Shown here piece after piece: positions 34,872 to 42,982 of a DNA stretch of 64,000 nt. Position 1 is the stretch's first letter, and every line of letters starts with the position of its first letter. Below the pieces are notes generated by a model, which worked only from the letters and a program-made list of their open reading frames with translations, was not told the origin of the DNA and ran no database searches. The stretch is from DASQMT01 sp963835735 (GTDB lineage Bacteria > Actinomycetota > Thermoleophilia > Solirubrobacterales > Solirubrobacteraceae): assembly GCA_963835735.1 (NCBI GenBank), contig CAWIGP010000007.1, positions 310,001-374,000 of the forward strand, written 5' to 3'. The position numbers and the translations under genes were made by a program.

Positions 34872-35532
34872 CGCCGTAGCCGGCGCGCAGCTCGCCGCCG
34901 AGCGGCAGCGCGCCCGCGAACGTGCCGAACGGCTGCTCGTAGTCGGACGCGATCAGCAGCAGGTTCTCCTTGCGGGCGCGGGTGGCGAGCGCGGTGAAGC
35001 GCAGCTCGCCGACGCCGGCGAAGCCGTGGAACGGCTGCGGCGGGACCTCCGCCGGGACGCCGTCGATCCAGACCGCGCGCTCGGAGCCGGTGACGCCGTC
35101 GTGCAGGCCGTCGACGAGGTTCCACGTGACCGGGCGCCCGTCCGCCAGCTCGCCGACGCCGGCCGACCACCACCACGACATCGAGCGCGGGTGCCGGCCG
35201 GCCGACTCGTCGATCAGCCCGTGCAGATCGACCGGCCGGCCGAGCACGGTGCCGCGCAGGCGCGCCGGGCGCTTGCGCGTCCACATCGCACCGGTGCGGA
35301 CCGCCCACGGCGCGCCCGGATCGACGGCGAGGTCGAGCACGCCCGGGACGTGGACCCGCTCCGGCGACACGCCGACGGGTCCGCTCCGGCGGTAGCTGCG
35401 CTCGTGCAGCCGCGCGCCGTCCCACACCGCCCACCATGCCGTCCGCGCGAGCCCGACGCGGACGCTCGCGGCGCACAGCATCAGCTCCGGGCCGAAGCCG
35501 CCGATCCAGGTCCAGTCCTTGCGCATCGGCAT
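34843..35532 (-). CDS. DUF2804 family protein
   Basis: 229-residue protein resembling DUF2804, recognised by repeated aromatic-rich beta strands (FGPELMLCAASVRVG, MSWWWSAGVGELADGR, WNLVDGLHDG) and the terminal YGVMERHRVRW. Biochemical role unknown; the fold is predicted to be a lipocalin-like or glucosidase-like beta structure. The start is uncertain between the two ATGs at 35532 and 35526. Divergent from the nitrilase with a 55-bp spacer carrying a palindromic operator, so the TetR protein may control it too. Confidence 0.65.
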   Translation of the reverse strand: MPMRKDWTWIGGFGPELMLCAASVRVGLARTAWWAVWDGARLHERSYRRSGPVGVSPERVHVPGVLDLAVDPGAPWAVRTGAMWTRKRPARLRGTVLGRPVDLHGLIDESAGRHPRSMSWWWSAGVGELADGRPVTWNLVDGLHDGVTGSERAVWIDGVPAEVPPQPFHGFAGVGELRFTALATRARKENLLLIASDYEQPFGTFAGALPLGGELRAGYGVMERHRVRW

Positions 35533-35559
35533 GCGGGGTATCCTCGCGTGTCCGAGTCG

Positions 35560-35575
35560 TTGACTGACGAGTCAA
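35560..35575. promoter_or_regulatory. Operator palindrome between DUF2804 and nitrilase genes
   Basis: TTGACT (35560-35565) and AGTCAA (35570-35575) are exact inverted repeats over the 4-base spacer GACG, 12 bases before the nitrilase ATG. This compact TGACN4-8GTCA pattern is typical of TetR/FadR-like repressors, and a TetR gene lies immediately downstream of the nitrilase, making autoregulation likely. Confidence 0.75.
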
Positions 35576-35587
35576 TCTGGAGTCGCC

Positions 35588-36418
35588 ATGCGTGCCGCAG
35601 CCGTGCAGCTCAGCTCAACCCCCGATCGCGACCGCAACCTGGAGGCGGCCGACCGCCTCACGCGCGCCGCCGCCGCGCAGGGCGCCGAGCTCGTCGTGCT
35701 GCCGGAGAAGTGGCCGGTACTCGGCACGCCCGAGCAGACCGCCGCGGGCGCTGAGCAGCTCGACGGCGCGGCGCTGACCTGGGCGCGCGGCACAGCGCGC
35801 GAGCTGGGGATCGACCTCGTGGCCGGCTCGGTCGCCGAGCGCGTGGAGGGAGCTGAGCGCGGCGCGAACACCAGCGTGCACATCGGTCCCGACGGCGAGG
35901 ACCGCGCGGTCTACCGCAAGATCCACATGTTCGACGTGGAGGTCGGCGGGCGCACGTACCGCGAGTCGGAGTTCGAGGCGCCGGGCGACGAGATCGTCGC
36001 GTCCGAGCTCGCCAACGGCGAGGGGCTCGGCCTGACGATCTGTTACGACCTCCGTTTCCCCGAGCTGTTCCGCATCCTCGCCGTGCGCGGCGCGACCGTG
36101 ATCACGGTCCCCGCCGCGTTCACGGAGACGACCACGCGCGACCACTGGGAGGTCCTGCTCCGCGCCCGCGCGATCGAGGACCAGTGCTTCGTCGTCGCAG
36201 CCAACCAGGTCGGCGAGCCGGCGCCCGGGATCCGCACCGGCGGGCGCTCGATGATCGTCAATCCGTGGGGGCTCGTTCTCTCGCAGGCGCCGGACTTCGA
36301 GACGTTCATCCTCGCCGACCTCGACTTCGACCGCCTGCGCGGGATCCGCGCGAAGCTGCCGTCGCTCGCCAACCGCCGGCCGGCCGCCTACCACTGGCCG
36401 ACCGAGGTGCGCGCGTGA
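35588..36418 (+). CDS. Carbon-nitrogen hydrolase (nitrilase superfamily, Nit-like)
   Basis: Cytoplasmic C-N hydrolase of 276 residues with the complete Glu-Lys-Cys triad: E40 in VVLPEKW, K111 in YRKIHMFD and C152 in TICYDLRFPEL. The IHMFD after the lysine and the GSVAE segment match the Nit/omega-amidase branch, which hydrolyses amides such as deaminated glutathione or alpha-ketoglutaramate. SD TGGAG five bases upstream of the ATG. Its TGA overlaps the TetR gene GTG, indicating co-regulation through the operator at 35560. Confidence 0.92.
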   Translation: MRAAAVQLSSTPDRDRNLEAADRLTRAAAAQGAELVVLPEKWPVLGTPEQTAAGAEQLDGAALTWARGTARELGIDLVAGSVAERVEGAERGANTSVHIGPDGEDRAVYRKIHMFDVEVGGRTYRESEFEAPGDEIVASELANGEGLGLTICYDLRFPELFRILAVRGATVITVPAAFTETTTRDHWEVLLRARAIEDQCFVVAANQVGEPAPGIRTGGRSMIVNPWGLVLSQAPDFETFILADLDFDRLRGIRAKLPSLANRRPAAYHWPTEVRA

Positions 36419-37029
36419 AGGCGCCCGCGGTCGACAAGCGCCGCCTGATCCTCGACGCCGCGGTGCGCGTGTTCGCGCGCCAGGGCTTCCACACCTGCCG
36501 CGTGTCCGACATCGCCGACGAGGCGGGCGTCGCCTACGGGCTCGTCTACCACTACTTCCAGTCCAAGGACGAGGTGCTCGACACGCTGTTCCTCGAGCGC
36601 TGGGAGCTGATGCTGGCCGCGATCGACGACATCGACGCGCAGCCGATCGGCCCGCAGGAGAAGCTCTACGCGATCGCGTCGTTCATCGTCGACTCCTACC
36701 GCCACGACCCCGACCTGATGAAGGTGATCATCGTCGAGGTCACGCGCGCGGCGAACACGTTCGGTCAGACGCATCTGCCGGAGATCCGCAAGGCGTACCA
36801 GCGGATCGCGGACATCGTCGAGGCCGCCCAGGCGGACGGCACGTTCCGCGACATGGTCACGCCGCAGTTCGCCGCGATGGCCTACTACGGCGCGATCGAG
36901 CAGGTCCTGACGGGGTGGATCTTCGGCCTGCTCGAGGAGGGTGAGGACGACTACGAGCGCGCGAAGCGGTTCGTGGTCGCGACCATCTGCGAGGGCCTCG
37001 AGGCGCATCCCGACGGGATGCCCGCTTAG
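36415..37029 (+). CDS. TetR/AcrR-type transcriptional repressor
   Basis: One-domain repressor of 204 residues starting at GTG 36415. HTH residues about 8-55 are ILDAAVRVFARQGFHTCRVSDIADEAGVAYGLVYHYFQSKDEVL in pieces; the C-terminal ligand-binding domain is helical with MKVIIVEVTRAANTFGQTHLP, like FadR-class proteins that bind acyl-CoA. Overlaps the nitrilase stop (GTGA). Its probable operator is the palindrome at 35560-35575. Confidence 0.9.
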   Translation: MKAPAVDKRRLILDAAVRVFARQGFHTCRVSDIADEAGVAYGLVYHYFQSKDEVLDTLFLERWELMLAAIDDIDAQPIGPQEKLYAIASFIVDSYRHDPDLMKVIIVEVTRAANTFGQTHLPEIRKAYQRIADIVEAAQADGTFRDMVTPQFAAMAYYGAIEQVLTGWIFGLLEEGEDDYERAKRFVVATICEGLEAHPDGMPA

Positions 37030-37042
37030 ACTCCGCTCTCGT

Positions 37043-37180
37043 ATGACCGACAACGAGATGGTCAAGCGCCTGCTCTGGTCCGGCCTGCTCGCCGCGATCG
37101 GAGCGCTCGCCTCGATCGCGACAACAAAGATCGCCCACCAGATTTGGCTCCGGGCGTTCGGGGAAGATCCTCCCGAATGA
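37043..37180 (+). CDS. 45-residue single-helix membrane protein
   Basis: Short protein MTDNEMVKRLLWSG... with one hydrophobic segment (about 9-29, LLWSGLLAAIGALASIATTKI) and a basic/amphipathic end. Family not recognised; it resembles short DUF4235-like actinobacterial proteins. ATG 37043 begins an overlapping chain of four small genes, each starting within or at the stop of its predecessor. Confidence 0.7.
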   Translation: MTDNEMVKRLLWSGLLAAIGALASIATTKIAHQIWLRAFGEDPPE

Positions 37181-37536
37181 GCCAGGACCCCGACAAGACC
37201 GCCGCGCTCACCGCTGCCGAGCTGCGCGAGGAGCTCGCGGCCACCGAGGCGCGCCGCCTCCAGGAGGAGGAGGCCAAGGCGGAGGCGAACATCGCCGCCG
37301 CCGTCGAAGAGGAGGCCAGGAAGGAGGGCGAGCGTCGCGAGGCCGAGGCGCGTGCGGCCGCGGCCGCCGCCGAGGCCCAGCGCGCGCGCGAGCAGGCCGC
37401 CGGCGCCGCCGGGCCCGCTCCCACACCCTTGTCCGCCCCGGTCGAGGAGCGCCCCGAGCGGCCCGAGCTCTACGTCGCCGCCGCGTTCGCCGGCGCCTTC
37501 CTGTTCGCCCGGATCCTCAAGAAGATCGCCGACTGA
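37177..37536 (+). CDS. Coiled-coil protein with C-terminal membrane helix
   Basis: 119-residue protein: an Ala/Glu/Arg-rich long coiled coil (about 14-72, heptads in EARRLQEEEAKAEA), a Pro-rich hinge, and a single C-terminal helix (YVAAAFAGAFLFARIL). Tail-anchored topology is inferred. Function unknown. ATG overlaps the previous stop (ATGA), and its own stop overlaps the next start (TGATG). Confidence 0.75.
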   Translation: MSQDPDKTAALTAAELREELAATEARRLQEEEAKAEANIAAAVEEEARKEGERREAEARAAAAAAEAQRAREQAAGAAGPAPTPLSAPVEERPERPELYVAAAFAGAFLFARILKKIAD

Positions 37537-37982
37537 TGCCCGAGCAACCGACCAGCGAGCTCGGCCGCGCCGTCCAGGACATCAGCGAACGCGCACAGCT
37601 CCTCGTGCGCGAGGAGGTCGCGCTCGCCAAGGCGGAGATGACCGACAAGGTCAACAAACTGGCCAAGGGAGCGGTGTTCGGGATCATCGCCGGCGTGTTC
37701 GCCCTGTTCGCGCTGATCTACCTGGTGGAGGCGCTGGCGTGGGGGATCAACGACATCCTCGACGTGGAGACCGCCGTCTGGGCCGGGTTCCTGATCACCG
37801 GCGTGCTGATCCTGCTGCTCGGCATCATCGCCGGCCTGCTCGCCAGGCACTTCGTCAAGAAGGGCTCGCCGCCCACGCCGCAGCTCGCGATCGAGGAGGC
37901 GCAGCTGATCAAGGGCACGCTCACCGCGCCGTCTCCCGGCCAGTCGGTCGCCGCCCGCGCGACGTCGGAGGTCGAGCGCTGA
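37536..37982 (+). CDS. Phage-holin-like membrane protein (actinobacterial holin superfamily)
   Basis: 148-residue protein of the DUF1469/holin-III-like family: an amphipathic N-terminal helix (AQLLVREEVALAKAEM, 20-35), two transmembrane helices (about 50-75 and 85-105) joined by a short loop, and a charged tail. Despite the name these chromosomal proteins have no lysis partner; here no endolysin or phage gene is near. Third of the small-membrane-protein operon. Confidence 0.85.
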   Translation: MPEQPTSELGRAVQDISERAQLLVREEVALAKAEMTDKVNKLAKGAVFGIIAGVFALFALIYLVEALAWGINDILDVETAVWAGFLITGVLILLLGIIAGLLARHFVKKGSPPTPQLAIEEAQLIKGTLTAPSPGQSVAARATSEVER

Positions 37983-38218
37983 TGGCCGCTACCCGCACGC
38001 CGGAGGAGATCCGGCGCTCGATCGAGGCCAACCGCGCCGAGCTCGGCATGGCGGTCGAGCGGCTGCGTGCCGAGGTCACGGAGGCGACCGACTGGCGCAA
38101 GCAGCTCCGCAGGCATCGCAAGCAGGTGCTGATCGGCGCCGCCGTGGCCGGCTTCGTGCTCGGCGGCGGGATCGCCGCGCTCACCGGTCTCGTGCGCGGC
38201 GGGCGCGAGGAGTACTAG
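37982..38218 (+). CDS. DUF3618 membrane protein
   Basis: 78-residue protein: N-terminal RTPEEIRRSIEANRAELGMAVERL helix typical of DUF3618, then one membrane helix (about 50-70, VLIGAAVAGFVLGGGIAAL). It frequently follows the holin-like gene in actinobacteria and the pair may organise the membrane. ATG 37982 overlaps the previous stop. Its TAG is in a CTAG shared with the convergent AI-2E gene. Confidence 0.85.
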   Translation: MAATRTPEEIRRSIEANRAELGMAVERLRAEVTEATDWRKQLRRHRKQVLIGAAVAGFVLGGGIAALTGLVRGGREEY

Positions 38219-39366
38219 GTAGCGGGAGCGGGCTCGCCGCCGTTCGGCGGCTCGTCCGGCGGGGGCGCCTCGACCGCGCCGATCTCGGGCGGGTTGCGGT
38301 ACAGGCTGTACTCGTGGATCGAGATCTGGATCGCCGCCGCGACCGGGATCGCCAGCAGCGCGCCGATGACGCCGAACAGCGTCGCGCCGAACAGGACCGA
38401 GACGAGCACGACGAACGGGTGCACGTCCACCGCGCGGGCCTGGATGCGCGGCTGGATCACGTTGTTCTCCAGCTGCTGGTAGACGATCGACCAGACGACC
38501 CAGATGATCGTGACCGTGGGGAAGTCGTTGAACACCGTGATGATGCCGACGATGATCGCCCCGAGCGTCGCGCCCACGAGCGGCACCAGATCGAGCAGGA
38601 AGATGATCACGGCGAGCGAGCCGGCGAAGGGCACACCGAGGATCCGCAGCACGATGTACGCGAGGATGCCGGCCAGGGCCGCCTGGCCCAGCGCGCCGGC
38701 GACGTAGTTGCCGACCGCGTTGCCGATCCGGTCGAACAGGCGGTCGAGCATCTGCGCTCGCGGTCCGGGCCCTGGCGCGTCGCGAGCCAGTGCAGCCAGT
38801 TGCGGCCCGAGCCGATCATGAACAGGCTCAGCACGAGGATCGACACGCCGGCGAAGACCGAGTTGACCAGGCCGAGCCCGATGTCGGACAGGATCCCGGC
38901 CGCGTCGCCGAACCGCGACGGCAGCGTGCGCGCCTGCTGCTCCAGCTCGGCGGTGATGTTGTAGTCCGCCTCGATCTGCCGGAGTCGCTCGTTCTCCTGC
39001 ACGAACTCCTGAAGGTCGTCGACGTACCGCGGGAGGTTGTCGATGAGGTTGTTGAGCTGCTCGACGACCGGCGGGATCAGCAGCGCGCCGAGCAGGAACG
39101 GGATCAGGATCAGCGTGAGGTAGACGATCGCGATCGCGAACCCGCGCTTCATGTAGCGCGCGAGGACGTTGACCGGGCCGGACAGCGCGACGGCGAGGAA
39201 GCCGGCGATGAAGATCCACGTCAGCGGCTGGCGCAGCAGGTAGATCAGGTACAGCGTCAGCACGACCGTGACCACGACGATCACGACGCGCAGCACCAGT
39301 GCGCGTCGAGATGACGCGTCCAGCTTCGGGGACGATCGGGCTCGGCGCAGCCGCCATCGCGGCCAT
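38215..39366 (-). pseudogene. AI-2E family transporter, frameshifted
   Basis: Polytopic membrane protein of the AI-2E/YdiK exporter family. The central part, with helices from VVIVVVTVVLTLYLIYLL through FLLGALLIPPVVEQLNN to VSILVLSLFMIGSGRNWLHWL, lies in one frame; the C-terminal half (MLDRLFDRIGNAVGNYVAGALGQAAL to VAAAIQISIHEYSLYRNPPEI) lies in the next, separated by a missing base near 38752-38757. The N terminus is also unclear: ATG 39366 is in the C-terminal frame, implying a compensating insertion near 39330. Coordinates mark that ATG and the stop. Confidence 0.75.
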
Positions 39367-39394
39367 CTTCTCGGTGGCCCGGCGCGCTCCTGCT

Positions 39395-40276
39395 TTACAC
39401 GGGGCCGAGCACGTCGTGCCGCAGCGCCGTGGTGCCGAGCAGCCCGGGACCCGCGTGGGCGCCGATCACCGGCCCCATCTCCGACACGAACTCGGGCGGC
39501 CGCCCGAAGATCGCCTCGCCGCGCTGGGAAAGCTTCGCCGCCTGGTCGGGCGCCTGGATGTGCTGGATGAAGAAGCGGTCGTTGCCGTCCTCGCGCAGCG
39601 CCTGCAGGTGGTCGACCATGCGCTCGAACGCGCGGCCCCACGTGCGCACGCGCTCGACCGGGACGATCTCGGACTCGATCGCGAGGATCGGCTTGATCTT
39701 GAGCGTCGAGCCGATCCATGCCTGTGCGCCGCCGACCCGCCCGCCGCGGCGGAGGAACTCGAGCGTGTCGACAGCGAACAGGATCTTCATGCCCTCGCGC
39801 AGCCGGCGGGCGCGCGCGGCGGCCTCGGCAAGCGTCGCGCCGTCCGCGATCGCGTTGTGCGCGGCGATCGCCATCAGCCCGTGACCGGCGCACGCCGTGG
39901 CGGAGTCGACGATCTCGATCCGCTCGAGCGCGACCCCGCGCTCGACCAGCTGGTCGCGCGCCTGCTCGGCGGACCGCACGGTGCCGGAGATCCCGCCGGA
40001 CAGGTGGATCGAGAGGATGTCGGCGCCCTGCTCGACGAGCGGCTCGTAGACGGCGAGGAAGTCGCCGACCGACGGCTGCGACGTGGTCGGCAGCTCGCGC
40101 GCGCTGCGCAGGTGGTCGTAGAAGCTGTCGAAGTCCGGCAGGTCGGCCTCGCGGTCGTCCTGGGGCGGATCGCCCCAGCGCACGTACAGCGAGACGGTGT
40201 GCAGCCCGTGCCGTTCGGTGATCTCGCGCGGGATGTAGTGGGTCGAGTCCGTGACGACGGCGACGGCCGATGGCAT
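39395..40276 (-). CDS. DegV family fatty acid-binding protein
   Basis: 293-residue DegV protein that binds long-chain fatty acids for the FakA kinase. Landmarks are AVVTDSTHYIP at the N terminus, TVSLYVRW, LPTTSQPSVGDF and HLSGGISGTVRSAEQA with the conserved SGT, then DSATACAGHGLMAI. I start at ATG 40276, because homologues begin with this VTDST strand; the longer frame adds 179 residues of unrelated sequence. Divergent from the epimerase through a repeat-rich 148-bp spacer. Confidence 0.92.
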   Translation of the reverse strand: MPSAVAVVTDSTHYIPREITERHGLHTVSLYVRWGDPPQDDREADLPDFDSFYDHLRSARELPTTSQPSVGDFLAVYEPLVEQGADILSIHLSGGISGTVRSAEQARDQLVERGVALERIEIVDSATACAGHGLMAIAAHNAIADGATLAEAAARARRLREGMKILFAVDTLEFLRRGGRVGGAQAWIGSTLKIKPILAIESEIVPVERVRTWGRAFERMVDHLQALREDGNDRFFIQHIQAPDQAAKLSQRGEAIFGRPPEFVSEMGPVIGAHAGPGLLGTTALRHDVLGPV

Positions 40277-40424
40277 GGGCGGGCACTGTAACCACCGGAG
40301 CGCGGGCGGGAGGCTGCCGGTGTAACTCCCGGAGCGCAGGCGGAGGCTGCCCGCGACTGCGTCAGCCAGCGACGCCGAGCACCGGACGCCGAGCACCGGA
40401 GCGATGTCGTCATGATCCGGAGCG
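40277..40424. repeat. Repeat-rich divergent intergenic region
   Basis: Two near-identical 33-34-base units follow one another at 40287-40320 and 40321-40353, both starting TGTAA. A 14-base unit GACGCCGAGCACCG is repeated exactly at 40371-40384 and 40385-40398. The octamer CCGGAGCG occurs at 40295, 40329, 40396, 40417 and 40444. It holds the start signals of degV and the epimerase; no coding sequence is apparent. Confidence 0.8.
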
Positions 40425-41488
40425 ATGGGGAGGACGCTCGTCACCGGAGCGACGGGGTTCGTGGGTTCGCACGTGACGCGCGCGCTCGTCGAGCGGGGCG
40501 ACGACGTGCGCGTGACGCTGCGGGCCAGCTCCTCCCGCGAGGCGATCGAAGGGCTCGAGGTCGACGTCGTGCGCGCCCAGCTCGGCGACCGCGCGGCGCT
40601 GCGCCGCGCGCTGCGTGGGATCGACAGGGTCTTCCACGTCGCCGGCACGACGCACCTGCGGGCTTCCGCGGCCGAGCTGCTGCGCGTCAACGTCGAGGGC
40701 ACGCGACTCGTGCTGGAGGAGGCGCTGCGCGCCGGGGTGGAGCGCGTGGTGCACACCTCGTCGATCGGCGCGGTCGGCCCGGCGCCGCCGCGTGGCGCGG
40801 TCGACGAGCGCAACCCGTTCCCGTCCGGGCTCCGGCGTCCCCTACGCGGAGTCCAAGCACGCGGCGGAGACCGAGGCGCTGCGCGTCGCCGCGCACGGCC
40901 TCCCGGTCGTGATCGTCTGCCCCGCGCACGTGTTCGGGCGCGGCGACCTGGGTCCCACCTCGACCGGCGTCGTGCGCCGTTTCCTGCTGCGCCGCATCCC
41001 CGCCTACGTGCCGGGCGCGATCAACGTGGTCGACGTGGCCGACGTCGCCGCCGGCCACCTGCTCGCGGACGAGCGCGGAACGCCCGGCGAGCGCTACATC
41101 CTCGGCAACCGGAACTACACCTGGGACCGGCTGTTCGCCGAGCTCGAGCGCCTCAGCGGGGTCGAGGGACCGGCGCTCGAGCTCCCCGTCGGCGCTCGCG
41201 CTCGCCCTGGCGGAGGCCGGCGCGCACGGCCCGTTCCCGGCGCCCGTCAGCCCGGAGGAGATCCGCGCGGCCGGTCTGTGGTGGACGTGCAGGAGCACCA
41301 AGGCGCGGCGCGAGCTCGGCTGGACGACGCGCCCGCACGAGGACACCGTGGAGGAGACGGTGCGCTGGTGGGAGGAGCGGCTCGGCGACCGGGTGCGGCT
41401 GGCGCCGCGCGGGCAGCCCGCCGCGTGGAAGCTCGTCGCGGCGGTGGCGCACGCCGCCGAGGGGATCGGTGGCCGGATCCTCCGCTGA
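40425..41488 (+). pseudogene. NAD-dependent epimerase/dehydratase, twice frameshifted
   Basis: Extended SDR enzyme of the epimerase/reductase group. Segment 1 (40425-about 40832): VTGATGFVGSHVTRALVERGDD, the NAD-binding GxxGxxG, and a VHTSSIGAVGP motif. Segment 2 (about 40833-41190): PYAESKHAAETEAL with the YxxxK, FGRGDLGPTSTG and NVVDVADVAAGHLLA. Segment 3 (about 41191-41488): ALALAEAGAHGPFPAPVSPEE and REELGWTTRPHEDT-like end. Each junction gains one base (in the GGGC near 40832 and near 41190). Restored length is about 353 residues. Likely assembly insertions; the enzyme itself may be intact in the organism. Confidence 0.8.
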
Positions 41489-41723
41489 GCGCGTCGTGCT
41501 GTACCGCTGCCCGATGCCGACCGATCGGCTGTGCGCCTGCGGCCGCGTGGCGCGGGCGCTGCGCGGGGCCGGCTACGAGGTCGAGGAGCGCCGCGTGCCG
41601 TGGCGGCACGCCGAGCGCGACGAGGTCGACGCACTCACCGGGCAGCGCGTCGTCCCGGTCGCGGTGCTCGGCCGCGAGGCGATCTGCGACTCGCGCCGGA
41701 TACTGGAGCACCTGCGCGGTTGA
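41469..41723 (+). CDS. Glutaredoxin/GST N-terminal-like small protein
   Basis: 84-residue thioredoxin-fold protein: RVVLYRCPMPTDRLCACGRVARAL has a beta strand followed by cysteines that resemble a redox site but not the classic CPYC; GQRVVPVAVLGREAICDSRRILEHL includes the cis-proline (VVPV) and the glutathione-contact DS turn of glutaredoxins/GST N domains. GTG 41469 has GAGGGG at five bases and overlaps the epimerase stop; GTG 41496 is an alternative. Probably thiol-related, function unproven. Confidence 0.65.
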   Translation: MAGSSAERVVLYRCPMPTDRLCACGRVARALRGAGYEVEERRVPWRHAERDEVDALTGQRVVPVAVLGREAICDSRRILEHLRG

Positions 41724-41816
41724 ATCGTGGATGCGCTCGCCGGGCTCGGCGCTCGCGTACGGCGGCATTGAAGGAGGGCTCGGATTGCGGGTGCGCTCAC
41801 TCGGGCGCCCTACGAT

Positions 41817-41866
41817 GCCGAACGTCGGTGAGCACCCCGTATCCGCCCGGCTCACCGACGTTCGGC
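41817..41866. terminator. 17-bp perfect stem between convergent genes
   Basis: GCCGAACGTCGGTGAGC (41817-41833) and GCTCACCGACGTTCGGC (41850-41866) are exact inverse copies around a 16-base loop, and wobble-extend outward four bases. Located between the convergent glutaredoxin-like and alcohol dehydrogenase genes, it may terminate both; there is no T run on either side. Confidence 0.6.
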
Positions 41867-41912
41867 GTCGCGTGGCGCTTTCGCGGAAGCGCGACCGCCC
41901 CCGGGGCTCTCC

Positions 41913-42091
41913 CTCAAAGCCCGCCGTTCGCCGGCCCCGGCAGCACGACCTGCGCGCCGGCCCATCGTTGCCGGCCGCGAGCGCGCTCGGCAGCTCATCT
42001 CTCAATGCCCGCCGTTCGCCGGCCCCGGCAGCACGACCCACTTGCGCGCCGGCCCGTCGTTGCCGGCCGCGAGCGCGCTCGGCAGCTCGTC
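41913..42091. repeat. Tandem duplication of the alcohol dehydrogenase 3' end
   Basis: Positions 41913-41999 repeat 42001-42091 almost exactly: the block beginning GCCCGCCGTTCGCCGG and ending GCTCGGCAGCTC recurs directly. The outer copy lacks four bases (CACT) and carries two or three substitutions. The inner copy is the last about 28 codons of the alcohol dehydrogenase; the outer one is noncoding, downstream of its TGA. Confidence 0.85.
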
Positions 42092-42973
42092 GAGCCCGAT
42101 CGGGCCGGCGGCGAGCGCGCGCCAGTCGACCGTGCCGTCGGCGAGCAGCGCCAGCGCGCGGTCGACCTCGGCGGGCGCGTGGTGGAACGCGCCGCGCAGG
42201 TCGAGCTCGTCGTAGTGCAGCGGCCGGGTCGGCAGGCGCGCGTCGGTGCCGGCCGCGCAGCCGCCGACGAACACGACGCAGCCGCCGGGCGTGCAGGCCG
42301 CCACCGCGGCGCGCCACGCCTCCGGCCGGCCGACGGCCTCGAACACGACGTCGTGGTCGGACAGCGTCTCCGCGCTCATCGCTCCCGCCGCCTCGGCCTG
42401 CGCGCGCCGCTCCGGGTGGCGGTCGGCGATCGTGACCGTGCGGCCGTCGGCGACCAGCAGCGCCGCCAGCATCTGGCCCATCGGCCCGCCTCCGAGCACG
42501 CCCACGTCGGGCGCGATCGGCCGCGCGGGCGCGCGGTCGACCGCGTGGACCGCGGCCGCGAGCGGCTCGGCCATCGCCGCGCCGGCGGGATCGAGCCCGT
42601 CCGGGATCGCGTGCAGCGCCGCGACCGGCGCGGCGATCAGCTCCGCGAAGCCGCCGAGGACCCAGCGCGGGGCGCGGCAGATCTGCGGCCGCCCCGCCAG
42701 GCACGGGCGGCACGCCCCGCACGCGACCGAGTCGCCGACCAGCACCCGCTCGCCAGTGTCCTCCCGCACCCCCGCGGTCTCGTGCCCGAAGCGCGCCGGA
42801 TACGGCGGCAGGATCGGATGCCCGCGGCGCCACATCTTCACGTCGGTGCCGCACGTGGTCGCCGCCTCGACCCGGACCAGCACCTCGTCCGGCCCGGGCG
42901 CGGGAGCGGAGACGTCCTCGACCCGCAGGTCGTCAGGCCCGTGGAGGATCGCGGCGCGCACGCCGAGCATCAT
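42002..42973 (-). CDS. Zinc-binding alcohol dehydrogenase (MDR family)
   Basis: Medium-chain dehydrogenase of 323 residues. Catalytic zinc region CGTDVKMWRRGH and GHETAG are present; the structural zinc lobe is CGACRPCLAGRPQIC with four cysteines; the Rossmann motif is VGVLGGGPMGQMLAALLVADG. Probably oxidises a polyol or other secondary alcohol (sorbitol/threonine dehydrogenase-like). The C-terminal codons are duplicated downstream (41913-41999). Start is one of two consecutive ATGs at 42973/42970. The methyltransferase gene lies immediately upstream on the same strand. Confidence 0.9.
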   Translation of the reverse strand: MMLGVRAAILHGPDDLRVEDVSAPAPGPDEVLVRVEAATTCGTDVKMWRRGHPILPPYPARFGHETAGVREDTGERVLVGDSVACGACRPCLAGRPQICRAPRWVLGGFAELIAAPVAALHAIPDGLDPAGAAMAEPLAAAVHAVDRAPARPIAPDVGVLGGGPMGQMLAALLVADGRTVTIADRHPERRAQAEAAGAMSAETLSDHDVVFEAVGRPEAWRAAVAACTPGGCVVFVGGCAAGTDARLPTRPLHYDELDLRGAFHHAPAEVDRALALLADGTVDWRALAAGPIGLDELPSALAAGNDGPARKWVVLPGPANGGH

Positions 42974-42982
42974 TGCGTGCGT

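Noticed and set aside
37536..37982. Holin-like protein as a sign of a prophage
   Set aside because: No endolysin, integrase, structural or replication gene nearby, and the family is common as a chromosomal membrane protein in actinobacteria.
40425..41488. Programmed frameshifting in the epimerase gene
   Set aside because: Neither junction has a canonical slippery heptamer followed by a structured element, and two shifts in one enzyme gene fit indel errors better.
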